47,573 bases of DNA, taken from the NCBI RefSeq assembly GCF_001373415.1, contig NZ_CDSE01000099.1, positions 1-47,573 of the forward strand, read 5' to 3'. The position numbers were made by a program, and so were the translations under genes. The stretch is from Paenibacillus dakarensis. GTDB taxonomy: Bacteria; Bacillota; Bacilli; Paenibacillales; Paenibacillaceae. The notes under the pieces were generated by a model. That model had not been told where the DNA came from. It made no database searches and worked only from the letters and a program-made list of their open reading frames with translations. This document shows, piece after piece, positions 33,463 through 43,106 of the stretch. Each line of letters starts with the position of its first letter. The first letter of the stretch is position 1.

Positions 33463-33828
33463 ATGGCTAACCGAATTCTGATTGTGGACGATGCGGCATT
33501 TATGAGAATGATGATCCGTGACATTTTGACAAAAAACGGTTTTGAGGTCGTAGGTGAGGCTCAGGACGGAGCCCAAGCGATCGAAAAATTTAAAGAAGTT
33601 CGTCCGGACTTGATTACAATGGATATTACCATGCCGGAGATGGATGGAATTGCAGCCCTTAAGGAAATTAAAAAAGTAGACCCGAACGCAAAAGTCATTA
33701 TGTGCTCGGCTATGGGACAGCAAGCAATGGTAATTGATGCGATTCAGGCGGGCGCAAAAGATTTTATCGTAAAACCATTCCAGTCTGATCGCGTTATTGA
33801 AGCAATTAACAAAACGCTCGGCGTTTAA
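33463..33828 (+). CDS. cheY: Chemotaxis response regulator CheY
   Basis: A single 121-residue receiver domain: acidic pocket DD at 9-10, phospho-acceptor Asp54 in ITMDITMPEMDG, Ser/Thr in CSAMGQ and Lys in VKPF. Phosphorylated by CheA, it binds FliM; FliY and CheC dephosphorylate it. Its place after fliY matches B. subtilis. ATG 33463 follows AGGGAGG. Confidence 0.96.
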   Translation: MANRILIVDDAAFMRMMIRDILTKNGFEVVGEAQDGAQAIEKFKEVRPDLITMDITMPEMDGIAALKEIKKVDPNAKVIMCSAMGQQAMVIDAIQAGAKDFIVKPFQSDRVIEAINKTLGV

Positions 33829-33840
33829 GGAAGCTTATTT

Positions 33841-34359
33841 ATGACGGTGGCTTCAGAAGGGATGAGATCAGATACGTCGGGGTATTATCTTCAACTTTTT
33901 TACGTGTTTATCGTTCTTGCCATTATTGTAACAGCCATTATATTTCTGATCCGGTTCCTGGGCCGGAAGAATCAGGGTTGGATGCAGGGCCGTTCTATTC
34001 GGACACTTGGTGCGGTAGGAATCGGCCCCAATAAATCGATACAGTTAGTTGAAGTGGGGGACAGCATTTATCTGATTGGTGTCGGCGAGAATGTCTCACT
34101 CCTCGACAAAATTTCTGATCCGGAAGCAGTTGCACAAATACAGGCTGCTTTTGACCAGGAGCATGGATTTAAATCGGGTACGTTACCACCGTTTATCGGT
34201 AGCTTGATGGCAAGGTTTCGTAAGGGACAAAAGTCAGAGGATATTGAGCTGGAGGATACATCATCTTTTCATGAGGTGTTTGAATCGAAGCTGCGCAGCG
34301 TACCGGACCGGAAACAAAAGGTGGAAGAACTGCTGCGGGAGGATCATAAGGATTCATGA
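33841..34359 (+). CDS. fliO: Flagellar biosynthesis protein FliO/FliZ
   Basis: The 172-residue protein has one membrane segment (about 17-38, LFYVFIVLAIIVTAIIFLIR) followed by the conserved FliO domain with GRSIRTLGAVGIGPNKSIQL and GDSIYLIGVGENVSLLDKI. It helps assemble the FliP ring of the export gate. Unlike B. subtilis FliZ it shows no obvious signal peptide before the anchor. It overlaps fliP by 4 bases. Confidence 0.92.
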   Translation: MTVASEGMRSDTSGYYLQLFYVFIVLAIIVTAIIFLIRFLGRKNQGWMQGRSIRTLGAVGIGPNKSIQLVEVGDSIYLIGVGENVSLLDKISDPEAVAQIQAAFDQEHGFKSGTLPPFIGSLMARFRKGQKSEDIELEDTSSFHEVFESKLRSVPDRKQKVEELLREDHKDS

Positions 34360-35108
34360 ATAAAAAGATTGCATCAGCTGTCGTGTTACTCATGTTGATC
34401 GGACTGATTCTTACTACTTCTGCATGGGCAGATCCGATCCCGAACATCGATATACAGATTGGCAACGAAGGAGATCAACCAGGGACAAGCGCATTGTCGC
34501 TCATCCTCTTGATCACGATTTTAAGCGTGGCTCCGGCAATTCTTGTCTTAATGACGAGTTTCACCCGCATCGTAATTGTACTGGGATTTGTACGGACGTC
34601 ACTGGGTACACAGCAGACTCCGCCAAATCAGGTATTGATTGGCCTGGCTTTATTTTTAACATTGTTCGTCATGGCTCCGACGCTGTCAACGATGAACGAT
34701 ACAGCTCTGCAGCCGTATCTTAAGGGTGAAATTACACAGGTGGAGGCGCTGGATAAGGCTCAAGAACCCATGAAGAAATTCATGTTCTCACATACGAGGG
34801 AGAAGGACCTGCTGCTGTTTATGAAATATACAGGAGCAGAGAAGCCGGAGAATTACCAAGACATTCCGTTAACCGTATTAGTGCCGGCGTTTGCGATCAG
34901 TGAACTTAAAACCGGTTTCCAGATGGGTTTCATGATCTTTATTCCTTTTCTAGTCATTGATATCGTGGTAGCGAGTGTTTTAATGGCGATGGGTATGATG
35001 ATGCTGCCGCCTGTTATGATCTCTCTGCCGTTCAAAATTCTGCTGTTCGTTTTAGTTGACGGATGGTATCTCGTTGTGAAGTCGATGTTAATGAGCTTTA
35101 ATCCGTAG
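34356..35108 (+). CDS. fliP: Flagellar export gate protein FliP
   Basis: The 250-residue protein has a cleavable-type signal sequence ending near residue 26 (SAWADPIP), then the FliP core with ILVLMTSFTRIVIVLGFVRT, LGTQQTPPNQVLIGLALFLT and GFQMGFMIFIPFLVIDIVVA. FliP, FliQ and FliR form the gate through which flagellar subunits pass. ATG overlaps the fliO stop. Confidence 0.97.
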   Translation: MNKKIASAVVLLMLIGLILTTSAWADPIPNIDIQIGNEGDQPGTSALSLILLITILSVAPAILVLMTSFTRIVIVLGFVRTSLGTQQTPPNQVLIGLALFLTLFVMAPTLSTMNDTALQPYLKGEITQVEALDKAQEPMKKFMFSHTREKDLLLFMKYTGAEKPENYQDIPLTVLVPAFAISELKTGFQMGFMIFIPFLVIDIVVASVLMAMGMMMLPPVMISLPFKILLFVLVDGWYLVVKSMLMSFNP

Positions 35109-35140
35109 CGGCAAGTATTTGCTATAGAGGAGGACTCGCC

Positions 35141-35410
35141 GTGAGTGCAGAGTTTATTATCGGTTTAGCGGGGCAGGCAGTATATACCGTGCTTAAAGTT
35201 AGTGCTCCTATGCTTGTTCTCGCCTTGGTTGTGGGATTAGTCATCAGTATATTTCAGGCAACAACGCAAATTCAAGAGCAGACGCTTGCCTTCGTACCGA
35301 AGATTATTGTTGTTCTGCTCGCACTGCTGCTGTTTGGTCCTTGGATATTAACAACACTAGTGGATTTTACCGGCGGAATTCTCGAAAATCTCCACAAATA
35401 TATCGGATAG
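35141..35410 (+). CDS. fliQ: Flagellar export gate protein FliQ
   Basis: The 89-residue protein has two membrane hairpins (LKVSAPMLVLALVVGLVISI and FVPKIIVVLLALLLFGPWIL) and the family's IFQATTQIQEQTLAFVPK. The start is GTG 35141 after GAGGAGG. Only 11 bases separate it from the fliR start chosen here. Confidence 0.96.
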   Translation: MSAEFIIGLAGQAVYTVLKVSAPMLVLALVVGLVISIFQATTQIQEQTLAFVPKIIVVLLALLLFGPWILTTLVDFTGGILENLHKYIG

Positions 35411-35421
35411 GCTGAGTGTCC

Positions 35422-36225
35422 ATGGAATGGTTGGAGAGAAGTGTTCCTGTCTTTTTGCTTATTTTTTGTCGAATTACATCATTTTTTGTTGTAGCGCCGA
35501 TTTATTCGGCTCGAGGAGTTCCTGCGCAATTTAAGATAGGGATTTCCTTCATGGTTGCCGTTCTTGTATTCCTTACTTTTGGTATAGGACAGACGGTTAC
35601 CCAGGACGCAGCTTACATCCTGCTGATTGTTCAGGAAGTGTTAGTAGGGCTGTTACTTGGGTTCACCGCTTTTCTGATGATGGCTGTTGTTCAGACAGCA
35701 GGTGCACTTATTGATATACAGATCGGATTCAGTATGGCGAATGTAATTGATCCGTTTACGGGTGTCTCAACACCTTTAATCGGTAATTTTAAATATATGC
35801 TGGCATTGCTCGTATTTTTAAGTATGAACGGTCATCATTATCTGCTTGATGCGATTATGTACAGTTATGATTGGATGCCGATTACAGGCAATGTCTTTAC
35901 CAAGTTTCAGGATGGCAGCGTGACCGATTTTCTGGTTTCTACTTTTGCTCATTCATTTGTTTTGGCTCTGCAAATGGCAGCCCCACTTGTAGCGGCGCTG
36001 TTCCTTACGGACGTTGGACTCGGTTTTTTGGCGAGAACAGCACCTCAATTTAATGTGTTTGTGATCGGTATTATTTTGAAGGTTATTGTTGGCTTGGCTT
36101 TGCTTCTGTTGCTGATGCCGGGCCTGACAGCGCTGTTTGATCATTTGTTTGCAGAAATGTTCGAAGCCTTGCAGAAACTGCTGAGCGTGATTGGCAGTAA
36201 GCCGGTGGGATGGAGTAAGGAGTGA
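35422..36225 (+). CDS. fliR: Flagellar export gate protein FliR
   Basis: The 267-residue protein has about six membrane segments and FliR motifs FCRITSFFVVAPIYSARGVP and GFSMANVIDPFTGVSTPLIG. ATG 35422 (MEWLERSVPV) was chosen over GTG 35416; the upstream AGGCTGAG is a weak ribosome binding site, suggesting translational coupling to fliQ. It completes the FliPQR gate. Confidence 0.95.
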   Translation: MEWLERSVPVFLLIFCRITSFFVVAPIYSARGVPAQFKIGISFMVAVLVFLTFGIGQTVTQDAAYILLIVQEVLVGLLLGFTAFLMMAVVQTAGALIDIQIGFSMANVIDPFTGVSTPLIGNFKYMLALLVFLSMNGHHYLLDAIMYSYDWMPITGNVFTKFQDGSVTDFLVSTFAHSFVLALQMAAPLVAALFLTDVGLGFLARTAPQFNVFVIGIILKVIVGLALLLLLMPGLTALFDHLFAEMFEALQKLLSVIGSKPVGWSKE

Positions 36226-36230
36226 TAGGG

Positions 36231-37319
36231 GTGTCATTAAGGTACAGCGTGGACTTGCAGCTGTTTGCGGGTGAGAAGACGGAGAAGGCAACCCCTAAGA
36301 AGAGACAGGATACCCGGAAAAAGGGGCAGATCGCCAAGAGCATGGAGCTGTCAGGGTCGTCTGTTCTCATGGCTGCATTTTTGTGCCTGATGATTTTTGG
36401 CGGTTATATAAGAGAGCACCTGGTTCGACTGTTCACCGATGTGTTCTTGAATCGTCTTTCAATGGATGTTACAGCAGACAATGTCATCATGCTGCTGGGC
36501 GAATACGGTATACAAATCCTATTGCTGATTGCCCCGCTGTTTATCGTTGTATTTGTTATTGCTTTGGCTGTGAACTATATGCAGGTCGGATTCCTCTTAA
36601 CTGGTGAATCTTTGAAGATGAAATTCAGCAAGATCGATCCGATTAAAGGGTTTAAGAATATCGCCTCCATGCGTTCACTCGTTGAATTTCTGAAATCGAT
36701 TATCAAGTTGTCTATTATAGGATATCTGGTCTACACCTCTCTGTGGGGTGCAAGACAAGGATTATCATCCTTATCATTGATGAGTCCGACAGCCATATTT
36801 CAATTTACTGCAGACGTAACGCTTTCTCTCGGCATCAAAATCGCAGTGGGCCTAATCATTCTTGCAGTTCTTGATTACATGTATCAGAAGTATGAGCATG
36901 AGAAGAACATTCGGATGTCGAAGCAGGACATAAAAGATGAGTACAAGAAGATGGAAGGGGATCCGCTGATCAAAGGAAAGATTCGAGAACGGCAGCGGCG
37001 TATGGCGCTGCAACGGATGATGCAAGAAGTTCCGAACGCCGATGTAATCATCACGAATCCGACTCACTTTGCAGTAGCGTTAAAATATGACGGTTCCTCT
37101 ATGGAAGCTCCTGAGATTATTGCTAAAGGCCAAGATTATATGGCACTGCGAATCAAAGAAGTCGCCAAAAAAAACGGTGTAATAACGATGGAAAACAAGC
37201 CGCTTGCACGAGCTTTGTATCAGCGGGCTGAGATCGGGGACTCCATTCCCGGTGATCTGTTTCAGGCTGTAGCTGAAGTGCTGGCGTATGTATACAAATT
37301 AAAGGGCAAGACGAAATAA
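36231..37319 (+). CDS. flhB: Flagellar export switch protein FlhB
   Basis: The 362-residue protein begins MSLRYSVDLQLFAGEKTEKA, has four membrane segments and a cytoplasmic C domain with the autocleavage motif NPTH at residues 276-279 (ITNPTHFAVALKYDG). Cleavage there, together with FliK, switches export from hook to filament subunits. GTG 36231 has AAGGAG at 8 bases; GTG 36222 overlaps that site. A stand-alone homologue of its C domain is encoded at 1130-1462. Confidence 0.97.
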   Translation: MSLRYSVDLQLFAGEKTEKATPKKRQDTRKKGQIAKSMELSGSSVLMAAFLCLMIFGGYIREHLVRLFTDVFLNRLSMDVTADNVIMLLGEYGIQILLLIAPLFIVVFVIALAVNYMQVGFLLTGESLKMKFSKIDPIKGFKNIASMRSLVEFLKSIIKLSIIGYLVYTSLWGARQGLSSLSLMSPTAIFQFTADVTLSLGIKIAVGLIILAVLDYMYQKYEHEKNIRMSKQDIKDEYKKMEGDPLIKGKIRERQRRMALQRMMQEVPNADVIITNPTHFAVALKYDGSSMEAPEIIAKGQDYMALRIKEVAKKNGVITMENKPLARALYQRAEIGDSIPGDLFQAVAEVLAYVYKLKGKTK

Positions 37320-37343
37320 CCAGGGATCGGAGGCCGGGGAATA

Positions 37344-39377
37344 GTGAAAATTAAAGAAATTTCCATACTAGCGGGTGTTATAGGCATCGTACTCATGATG
37401 ATTCTTCCGATCCCTGAATGGCTGTTGGACGTATTGCTTGTTATTAATATTTCATTGGCTCTCATCATTTTGCTTGTTGCCATGAATACGAGAGAAGCAC
37501 TCGACTTCTCGATTTTCCCTTCATTACTGTTAATAACAACGCTTTTCCGATTGTCACTTAATATTTCAACAACCAAACTGATTTTATCACAAGGTAAGGC
37601 AGGAGAGGTTGTTGCAACCTTTGGAAGCTGGATTGCCGGAGGAGAAATTGCAATCGGCTTTATCGTCTTCCTTATTCTCGTTGTCGTGCAATTCATTGTA
37701 ATTACCAAAGGATCCGAGCGGGTTGCAGAAGTGGCTGCAAGATTTACACTCGATGCCATGCCTGGTAAACAGATGAGTATAGATGCTGATCTGAATGCCG
37801 GAATGATTAATGAGAATCAAGCGCGTGAACGCCGCCGTAAAGTCGAACGGGAAGCTGACTTTTATGGAGCCATGGATGGTGCCAGTAAATTTGTTAAGGG
37901 TGATGCTATTGCATCGATTATTATCCTTCTAATCAACTTGATCGGTGGATTTATCATCGGAATATCCATTCACGGAATGCCATTCTCTGAAGCGATGAGC
38001 ACATACTCGATCTTGACGATCGGTGACGGTTTGGTTAGCCAGATTCCAGCGCTCTTAATTTCAACAGCTGCAGGTCTCATTGTGACCCGTGCCTCCTCTG
38101 AAGGCAGCCTTTCAGATGATCTGACAGGTCAATTGTTTTCATACCCGAAGCTGCTGTACATAGTCGCTGTAACGGTAACCTTTTTAGGATTATTTACTCC
38201 AATTCATTTCATCACAACGTTTCCTATCGCAGTGCTTCTCTTTATTGCGGCCAGGCGGATGCAAAGCAATCTGGAGCGTAAGCAGGTTGAGGTCGAGCAG
38301 ATGGAAGAGGAGCAGCAGATCGAGGAAGTTAGAAGTCCTGAAAGTGTAATTAATCTGCTGCAGGTCGACCCTATCGAATTCGAATTTGGGTACGGTCTTA
38401 TACCTCTTGCGGATACACAGCAGGGTGGGGATTTGCTGGATCGGATTATTATGATTCGCAGACAATGCGCGCTAGAACTAGGACTTGTGGTACCGGTTAT
38501 TCGCATTCGTGACAATATTCAACTAAAACCGAATGAATACGTCATAAAAATTAAAGGGAATGCTGTCGGCGGCGGTGAATTATTACTAAACCACTATTTG
38601 GCAATGAGCCCAGGGTATGAGGATGATTCTGTTACAGGCATTGAAACGACAGAGCCAGCATTTGGTCTGCCGGCCTTATGGATCGATGAGAATGCCAAGG
38701 AGCGGGCGGAGCTTGCCGGTTACACGGTGGTGGATCCGCCATCAGTGGTTGCTACCCATTTGACGGAGCTTATCAAGAGACATGCTCACGAATTAATTGG
38801 GCGTCAGGAAACGAAGACGCTGGTTGACAATATTCGTGAAAGCTATCCTGTTCTTGTCGATGAGCTTATCCCTTCCGTCCTCTCCATTGGGGAAGTACAG
38901 AAAGTGCTGGCTAAGCTGTTGAAAGAGAAAATTTCGATCCGGGATCTGGTTACTATTTTCGAAGCGCTAGCGGATTATGGCCAATACTCTAAAGACCCGG
39001 AGGTACTTACTGAATATGTAAGGCAATCGTTATCCCGCCAGATTACTCAGCAGTATGTACAAGAAGGGGAAGCGATGCGAGTTATCACTGTAGGACCGTC
39101 TCTTGAGAAGAAGATTGCAGAAAGCGTTCAACAGACCGACCAGGGCAGTTATATTGCCATGGACCCCGTTTCTACTCAGAATGTGTTCCAAAAGCTGAGC
39201 GAACAGGTAAATCGTCTGATTCAGATGGGCCAGCAGCCAGTACTGCTAACATCTCCGGCGATCCGGATGTATCTTCGTCAGATCATTGAACGAGGTATGC
39301 AGGATATCCCCGTGCTTTCTTACAGTGAACTTGAGCCTAATGTCGAAATTCAGAGCGTCGGAGTGGTGAATTTATGA
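37344..39377 (+). CDS. flhA: Flagellar export protein FlhA
   Basis: The 677-residue protein has eight membrane segments in its first ~310 residues, the conserved FHIPEP-type loop region (ARFTLDAMPGKQMSIDADLN), and a large cytoplasmic domain that docks export chaperones (GLVVPVIRIRDNIQLKPNEY). The start is GTG 37344 after GGAGG and GGGGAA. It overlaps flhF by 4 bases. Confidence 0.97.
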   Translation: MKIKEISILAGVIGIVLMMILPIPEWLLDVLLVINISLALIILLVAMNTREALDFSIFPSLLLITTLFRLSLNISTTKLILSQGKAGEVVATFGSWIAGGEIAIGFIVFLILVVVQFIVITKGSERVAEVAARFTLDAMPGKQMSIDADLNAGMINENQARERRRKVEREADFYGAMDGASKFVKGDAIASIIILLINLIGGFIIGISIHGMPFSEAMSTYSILTIGDGLVSQIPALLISTAAGLIVTRASSEGSLSDDLTGQLFSYPKLLYIVAVTVTFLGLFTPIHFITTFPIAVLLFIAARRMQSNLERKQVEVEQMEEEQQIEEVRSPESVINLLQVDPIEFEFGYGLIPLADTQQGGDLLDRIIMIRRQCALELGLVVPVIRIRDNIQLKPNEYVIKIKGNAVGGGELLLNHYLAMSPGYEDDSVTGIETTEPAFGLPALWIDENAKERAELAGYTVVDPPSVVATHLTELIKRHAHELIGRQETKTLVDNIRESYPVLVDELIPSVLSIGEVQKVLAKLLKEKISIRDLVTIFEALADYGQYSKDPEVLTEYVRQSLSRQITQQYVQEGEAMRVITVGPSLEKKIAESVQQTDQGSYIAMDPVSTQNVFQKLSEQVNRLIQMGQQPVLLTSPAIRMYLRQIIERGMQDIPVLSYSELEPNVEIQSVGVVNL

Positions 39378-40777
39378 GAGTGAAACGATATATCGTAGAC
39401 ACAATGCCGGAAGCTATGAAGTATATTCGAAATGAACTCGGTAGTGAAGCGGTCATCCTCAGTTCAAAAGAAATTAAAACAGGCGGTTTTCTGGGCATAT
39501 TCACAAAAAAGAAAATCGAGGTTATTGCGGCGGTTGACAAAGGGGAGAAGAAGGAAAACTCCAAACCGGAGGCGCCTGTCACGCCTGTAACCCCTGTTCC
39601 AAGGAATATGCTCACCAAGGCCTATAAAGGCTCGGAGACTGCTGCTCAAGTTCAGTCGGAAGTGAAAGAGGCTATTCCTCATCAGGTATCGGCTGAACTG
39701 GCTATTGACAGGGAGCGGGCGGCAGTTGATTTTGCTGCAGCCTATGCCCAGGCAGCTTCTGGTGTATCGGAAAAATATCAAGACAACCGTACCGAACAAG
39801 GCGAGGATCCTCATTCTGATCAAAAATCGTGGGAGCCTGTTGTCAAGTCAGGATCATCAATCGATGACTCTGTCGTCGCATCGGATAACAGGAGTCAGAC
39901 TGATCGAATCATGCTCGAAGAGATGCGGGAGATGAAGGAATGGATTGCTCGTCTTTCCCGTCAAACTCAAGTTAAACAGGAGCTGCCGGCAGTGCTCGAA
40001 TCCATGCGGGATCGGCTTACAAGGCAGGGGCTGTCTGACTCACTGTCTGAGAAATTTCTGACTGCTGTCATTGAAGAATGGACTCAGAGCGGCAAGACCT
40101 TAACAGATGAGCAGCTTCATCAAGCGATGGAGGAGCAGCTTGGATTGTTTTTAGAAGGACGTTATGGAGGCGGACTGCAAAGAGATACACGAATTGTTTA
40201 TATTGCTGGTCCTACTGGCGTAGGAAAGACAACAACAATTGCAAAGCTCGCGGCAGAGCAGTTGTTTCGATATCAGAGGAGGGTAGGCTTCATTACCTCA
40301 GATACCTATCGGATATCGGCTGTTGAACAGCTAAGAACATATGCCTCTATATTAAATGTACCTCTTGAGGTTGTTCAGTCTCCTGGGGACATGAAGCGTG
40401 CTATGGAGCGGTTGGCTGCTTGCGATTTAATATTAATGGATACCGCAGGCCGCAATTATCGAAACGAGCTTCTGGTTTCAGAACTGCAGAGCTTGCTTAA
40501 CGCATCTGACCAGAGTGAAACGTATCTCGTACTCAGTTTGACATCAAAGAGCAGTGACATGCTTGAAATTACGGATCATTTCAGTAAGTTTGGCCTCGAT
40601 AAGGTGATCTTTACAAAGCTGGATGAAACGGGAAGCTATGGTTCACTGTTTAATGTGCTCGAGGCATATCCGCTAAAGCTGTCTTACATGACCAACGGTC
40701 AAAATGTCCCTGATGACCTGATCATGCCGGACACTGCTATGCTATCCCGTATGCTGCTTGGAGAGATACGAACATGA
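39374..40777 (+). CDS. flhF: SRP-type GTPase FlhF (flagellar placement)
   Basis: The 467-residue protein has an N-terminal basic B-domain start (MRVKRYIVDTMPEAMKYIRN), a variable linker (about 60-180) and an NG GTPase domain with P-loop GPTGVGKT at residues 279-286, ITSDTYRISAVEQLRTYA and LMDTAGRNYRNE. It sets flagellar position with FlhG. ATG overlaps flhA stop; its own stop overlaps flhG. Confidence 0.96.
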   Translation: MRVKRYIVDTMPEAMKYIRNELGSEAVILSSKEIKTGGFLGIFTKKKIEVIAAVDKGEKKENSKPEAPVTPVTPVPRNMLTKAYKGSETAAQVQSEVKEAIPHQVSAELAIDRERAAVDFAAAYAQAASGVSEKYQDNRTEQGEDPHSDQKSWEPVVKSGSSIDDSVVASDNRSQTDRIMLEEMREMKEWIARLSRQTQVKQELPAVLESMRDRLTRQGLSDSLSEKFLTAVIEEWTQSGKTLTDEQLHQAMEEQLGLFLEGRYGGGLQRDTRIVYIAGPTGVGKTTTIAKLAAEQLFRYQRRVGFITSDTYRISAVEQLRTYASILNVPLEVVQSPGDMKRAMERLAACDLILMDTAGRNYRNELLVSELQSLLNASDQSETYLVLSLTSKSSDMLEITDHFSKFGLDKVIFTKLDETGSYGSLFNVLEAYPLKLSYMTNGQNVPDDLIMPDTAMLSRMLLGEIRT

Positions 40778-41658
40778 AGGATCAGGCGCAATCACTCAGA
40801 CAGCTGGTTTCAGAAAAAGCGATGATCCCTTCGCAAGCTTCCTCAAAAAAACTTGGCAAAGTGATTACCGTTTCCAGCGGTAAGGGAGGGGTGGGAAAAT
40901 CTAATTTCACGTTGAACTTTGCATTGGCACTCAAATCCATGGGTAAGAAAGTCCTCATATTTGATGCTGATATAGGCATGGCCAACATTGATGTTCTGAT
41001 GGGAGTATCCTCAAGATTCAATCTTTATCATCTGCTCCACAGAGAGAAAAGCATTGAAGAGGTTATCCAGTATGGACCAGAAGGGCTGCCGTACATAGCC
41101 GGCGGTTCAGGAATAGTGGATATGCTCTCCTTATCAGAGGATGATCTTAATTATTTCGTGGCTCAAATGGAGAGCATGGCAGCTGAAATGGATTACATTA
41201 TATTTGATACAGGCGCCGGGATATCTAAACAGAACATGAAGTTTATTACCTCGGCGGACCAGTGTTTGGTCGTGACCACGCCGGAGCCAACATCCATTAC
41301 AGACGCTTATGCCTTGATCAAGGTCGTACACGGAAGTCATCCGGAAGTGAAATTTGACCTTGTCATAAACAGAGCTGGTGATGAAAAGGAAGCTGCCCAG
41401 GCAGCCGATAAAATTATTCTAACAGCTCATCGGTTTCTGGACCTGGATATTAAGATGCTGGGGTACGTGTCGGATGATCCGTATGTTGTGAAATCCGTAA
41501 AGCGGCAGGTACCATTCTCTATTGCTTATCCTAAGTGTGAAGCAGCACGAGATGTGCAGCGTTTGGCATTGCGTTATTTGGCGGTTCCGGCGGCTCGGGA
41601 ACCAGGGTCCCATTCAGGAATCAAGGGCTTCATGCATCGATGGCTTAAACGAACATAA
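40774..41658 (+). CDS. flhG: MinD-like ATPase FlhG (YlxH)
   Basis: The 294-residue ATPase has an N-terminal DQAQSLRQLV peptide (residues 3-12), the motif that activates the FlhF GTPase, then the deviant Walker A GKGGVGKS at 36-43, DADIGMANIDVLMGV and FDTGAGISKQNMKFI. Basic and aromatic residues at the C-terminus (FMHRWLKRT) fit a membrane-targeting helix. It controls flagellar number and location with FlhF. Four-base overlap with flhF. Confidence 0.96.
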   Translation: MKDQAQSLRQLVSEKAMIPSQASSKKLGKVITVSSGKGGVGKSNFTLNFALALKSMGKKVLIFDADIGMANIDVLMGVSSRFNLYHLLHREKSIEEVIQYGPEGLPYIAGGSGIVDMLSLSEDDLNYFVAQMESMAAEMDYIIFDTGAGISKQNMKFITSADQCLVVTTPEPTSITDAYALIKVVHGSHPEVKFDLVINRAGDEKEAAQAADKIILTAHRFLDLDIKMLGYVSDDPYVVKSVKRQVPFSIAYPKCEAARDVQRLALRYLAVPAAREPGSHSGIKGFMHRWLKRT

Positions 41659-41699
41659 TGATTCTTTTATGACTAACAAGGGAACTGGGGTGGACTTAC

Positions 41700-43082
41700 G
41701 TGACACCATTTCGTGTGCTCGTGGTAGATGATTCTGCATTTATGAGGAAAATTATTTCCGATCTCATCGAACAGGATAGCCGGTTTCAAGTGGTAGGTAC
41801 TGGTACCAATGGCAGGGAAGCTATTGAGAAAGTTAAAGAGCTTAAACCTGATGTCATTACGATGGATGTAGAAATGCCTGAATTAAACGGACTGGATGCA
41901 CTCCGAACGATTATGGAGGAAGGCGATCACACCGTTATTATGCTGTCTGGGGTTAATGAAGAGGGGATGCGCGAAACGATTCTTGCATTGGAGTTCGGTG
42001 CTTTCGATTTCATACGTAAACCTTCAATTTCAAATGCTCAAGACATAGAGCACGTTGGCAGTGAGCTGCTGAGTCAGTTGAATGCAGCAATGCATGCTAA
42101 AGAACGGAGGGCATTGTGGGAGGAAGAAGAGCATAAGCGACGTGAGAAATCAAAAGCTAATCCTCTTTCGCCAAGGCCTTCCGATCGACAGATTTCGTTC
42201 AGCAAGGATGAGCTGTGGAAGACTTCGGCTATTAAGCCAACAACAAGAGGCTCTACATACTTACGGAATAAGAACGGAGCTCAGATTCACGAAGGACAAC
42301 CGGGTTCAAATTCTTCCAAACGTGCTGAAGAAGGTAAAGCCAAGCCAGTTAAAGCAAGGCAAGTTCCGGAAGAACAGCCCGTATCTATTCCTCCTAAGAA
42401 GAGGCGACAGGCATCAGCTGGTGTGCATGATGTTGGTAATCATTCAGTTGTTAAGGAACGTGATGAGCGCCTGCATAAGAGGGCTCAAGATTCGGATATT
42501 AATCAAATTGTAGCGGTTGGTTGTTCTACCGGCGGCCCGCGGGCTCTGAAAACATTACTGGAGAATATACCTGCAGACTTCCCTGCTCCAATCGTGATTG
42601 TACAGCATATGCCGCCTAACTTCACCAAGTCTCTGGCCCAGCGTCTTGATTCCTTCAGTGCGTTGGATGTGAAAGAGGCTCAGGACGGAATGCTCTTGAA
42701 GCCTGGAGCTGCCTATGTTGCGCCGGGTGGCAGGCATATGACTGTAAGTCAAGCTGTAAATGGACAATATCAGATTGCAATCCGGGATGGTGAGCTGTGT
42801 AATGGACACCGGCCATCCGTAGATGTGTTATTTGAATCTCTTCTTCCGCTCACTTCTTTGAAACGTCATGTTGTACTGATGACCGGAATGGGAAGCGACG
42901 GGGCGAGGATGATGCGAAAGTTGTACGATTCTGGAGTGACATCAACGTTCGCCGAAAGTGAGGAAACCTGTGTAGTGTATGGCATGCCTCGTTCCGCTGT
43001 TGAATTAGGTTGTGTCCGTTATTCTCTGCCGCTGCACAGCATGGCGGGGAAATTGGTACAAGCAGTAAGTCTCGAAAAGTGA
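41700..43082 (+). CDS. cheB: Chemotaxis glutamate methylesterase CheB
   Basis: The 460-residue protein has an N-terminal receiver domain (phospho-acceptor Asp56 in ITMDVEMPELNG) and a C-terminal methylesterase domain with the serine in VGCSTGGPRALKTL, the histidine in VQHMPPNFTKSLAQRL and the aspartate in MTGMGSDGARMM. It demethylates or deamidates chemoreceptors. The linker (about 140-265) is polar, basic and unusually long; B. subtilis CheB is roughly 100 residues shorter as I recall. GTG 41700 follows GGGGTGG. Confidence 0.95.
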   Translation: MTPFRVLVVDDSAFMRKIISDLIEQDSRFQVVGTGTNGREAIEKVKELKPDVITMDVEMPELNGLDALRTIMEEGDHTVIMLSGVNEEGMRETILALEFGAFDFIRKPSISNAQDIEHVGSELLSQLNAAMHAKERRALWEEEEHKRREKSKANPLSPRPSDRQISFSKDELWKTSAIKPTTRGSTYLRNKNGAQIHEGQPGSNSSKRAEEGKAKPVKARQVPEEQPVSIPPKKRRQASAGVHDVGNHSVVKERDERLHKRAQDSDINQIVAVGCSTGGPRALKTLLENIPADFPAPIVIVQHMPPNFTKSLAQRLDSFSALDVKEAQDGMLLKPGAAYVAPGGRHMTVSQAVNGQYQIAIRDGELCNGHRPSVDVLFESLLPLTSLKRHVVLMTGMGSDGARMMRKLYDSGVTSTFAESEETCVVYGMPRSAVELGCVRYSLPLHSMAGKLVQAVSLEK

Positions 43083-43106
43083 ACTCATAGAGGGGGTATC
43101 TCGGAA

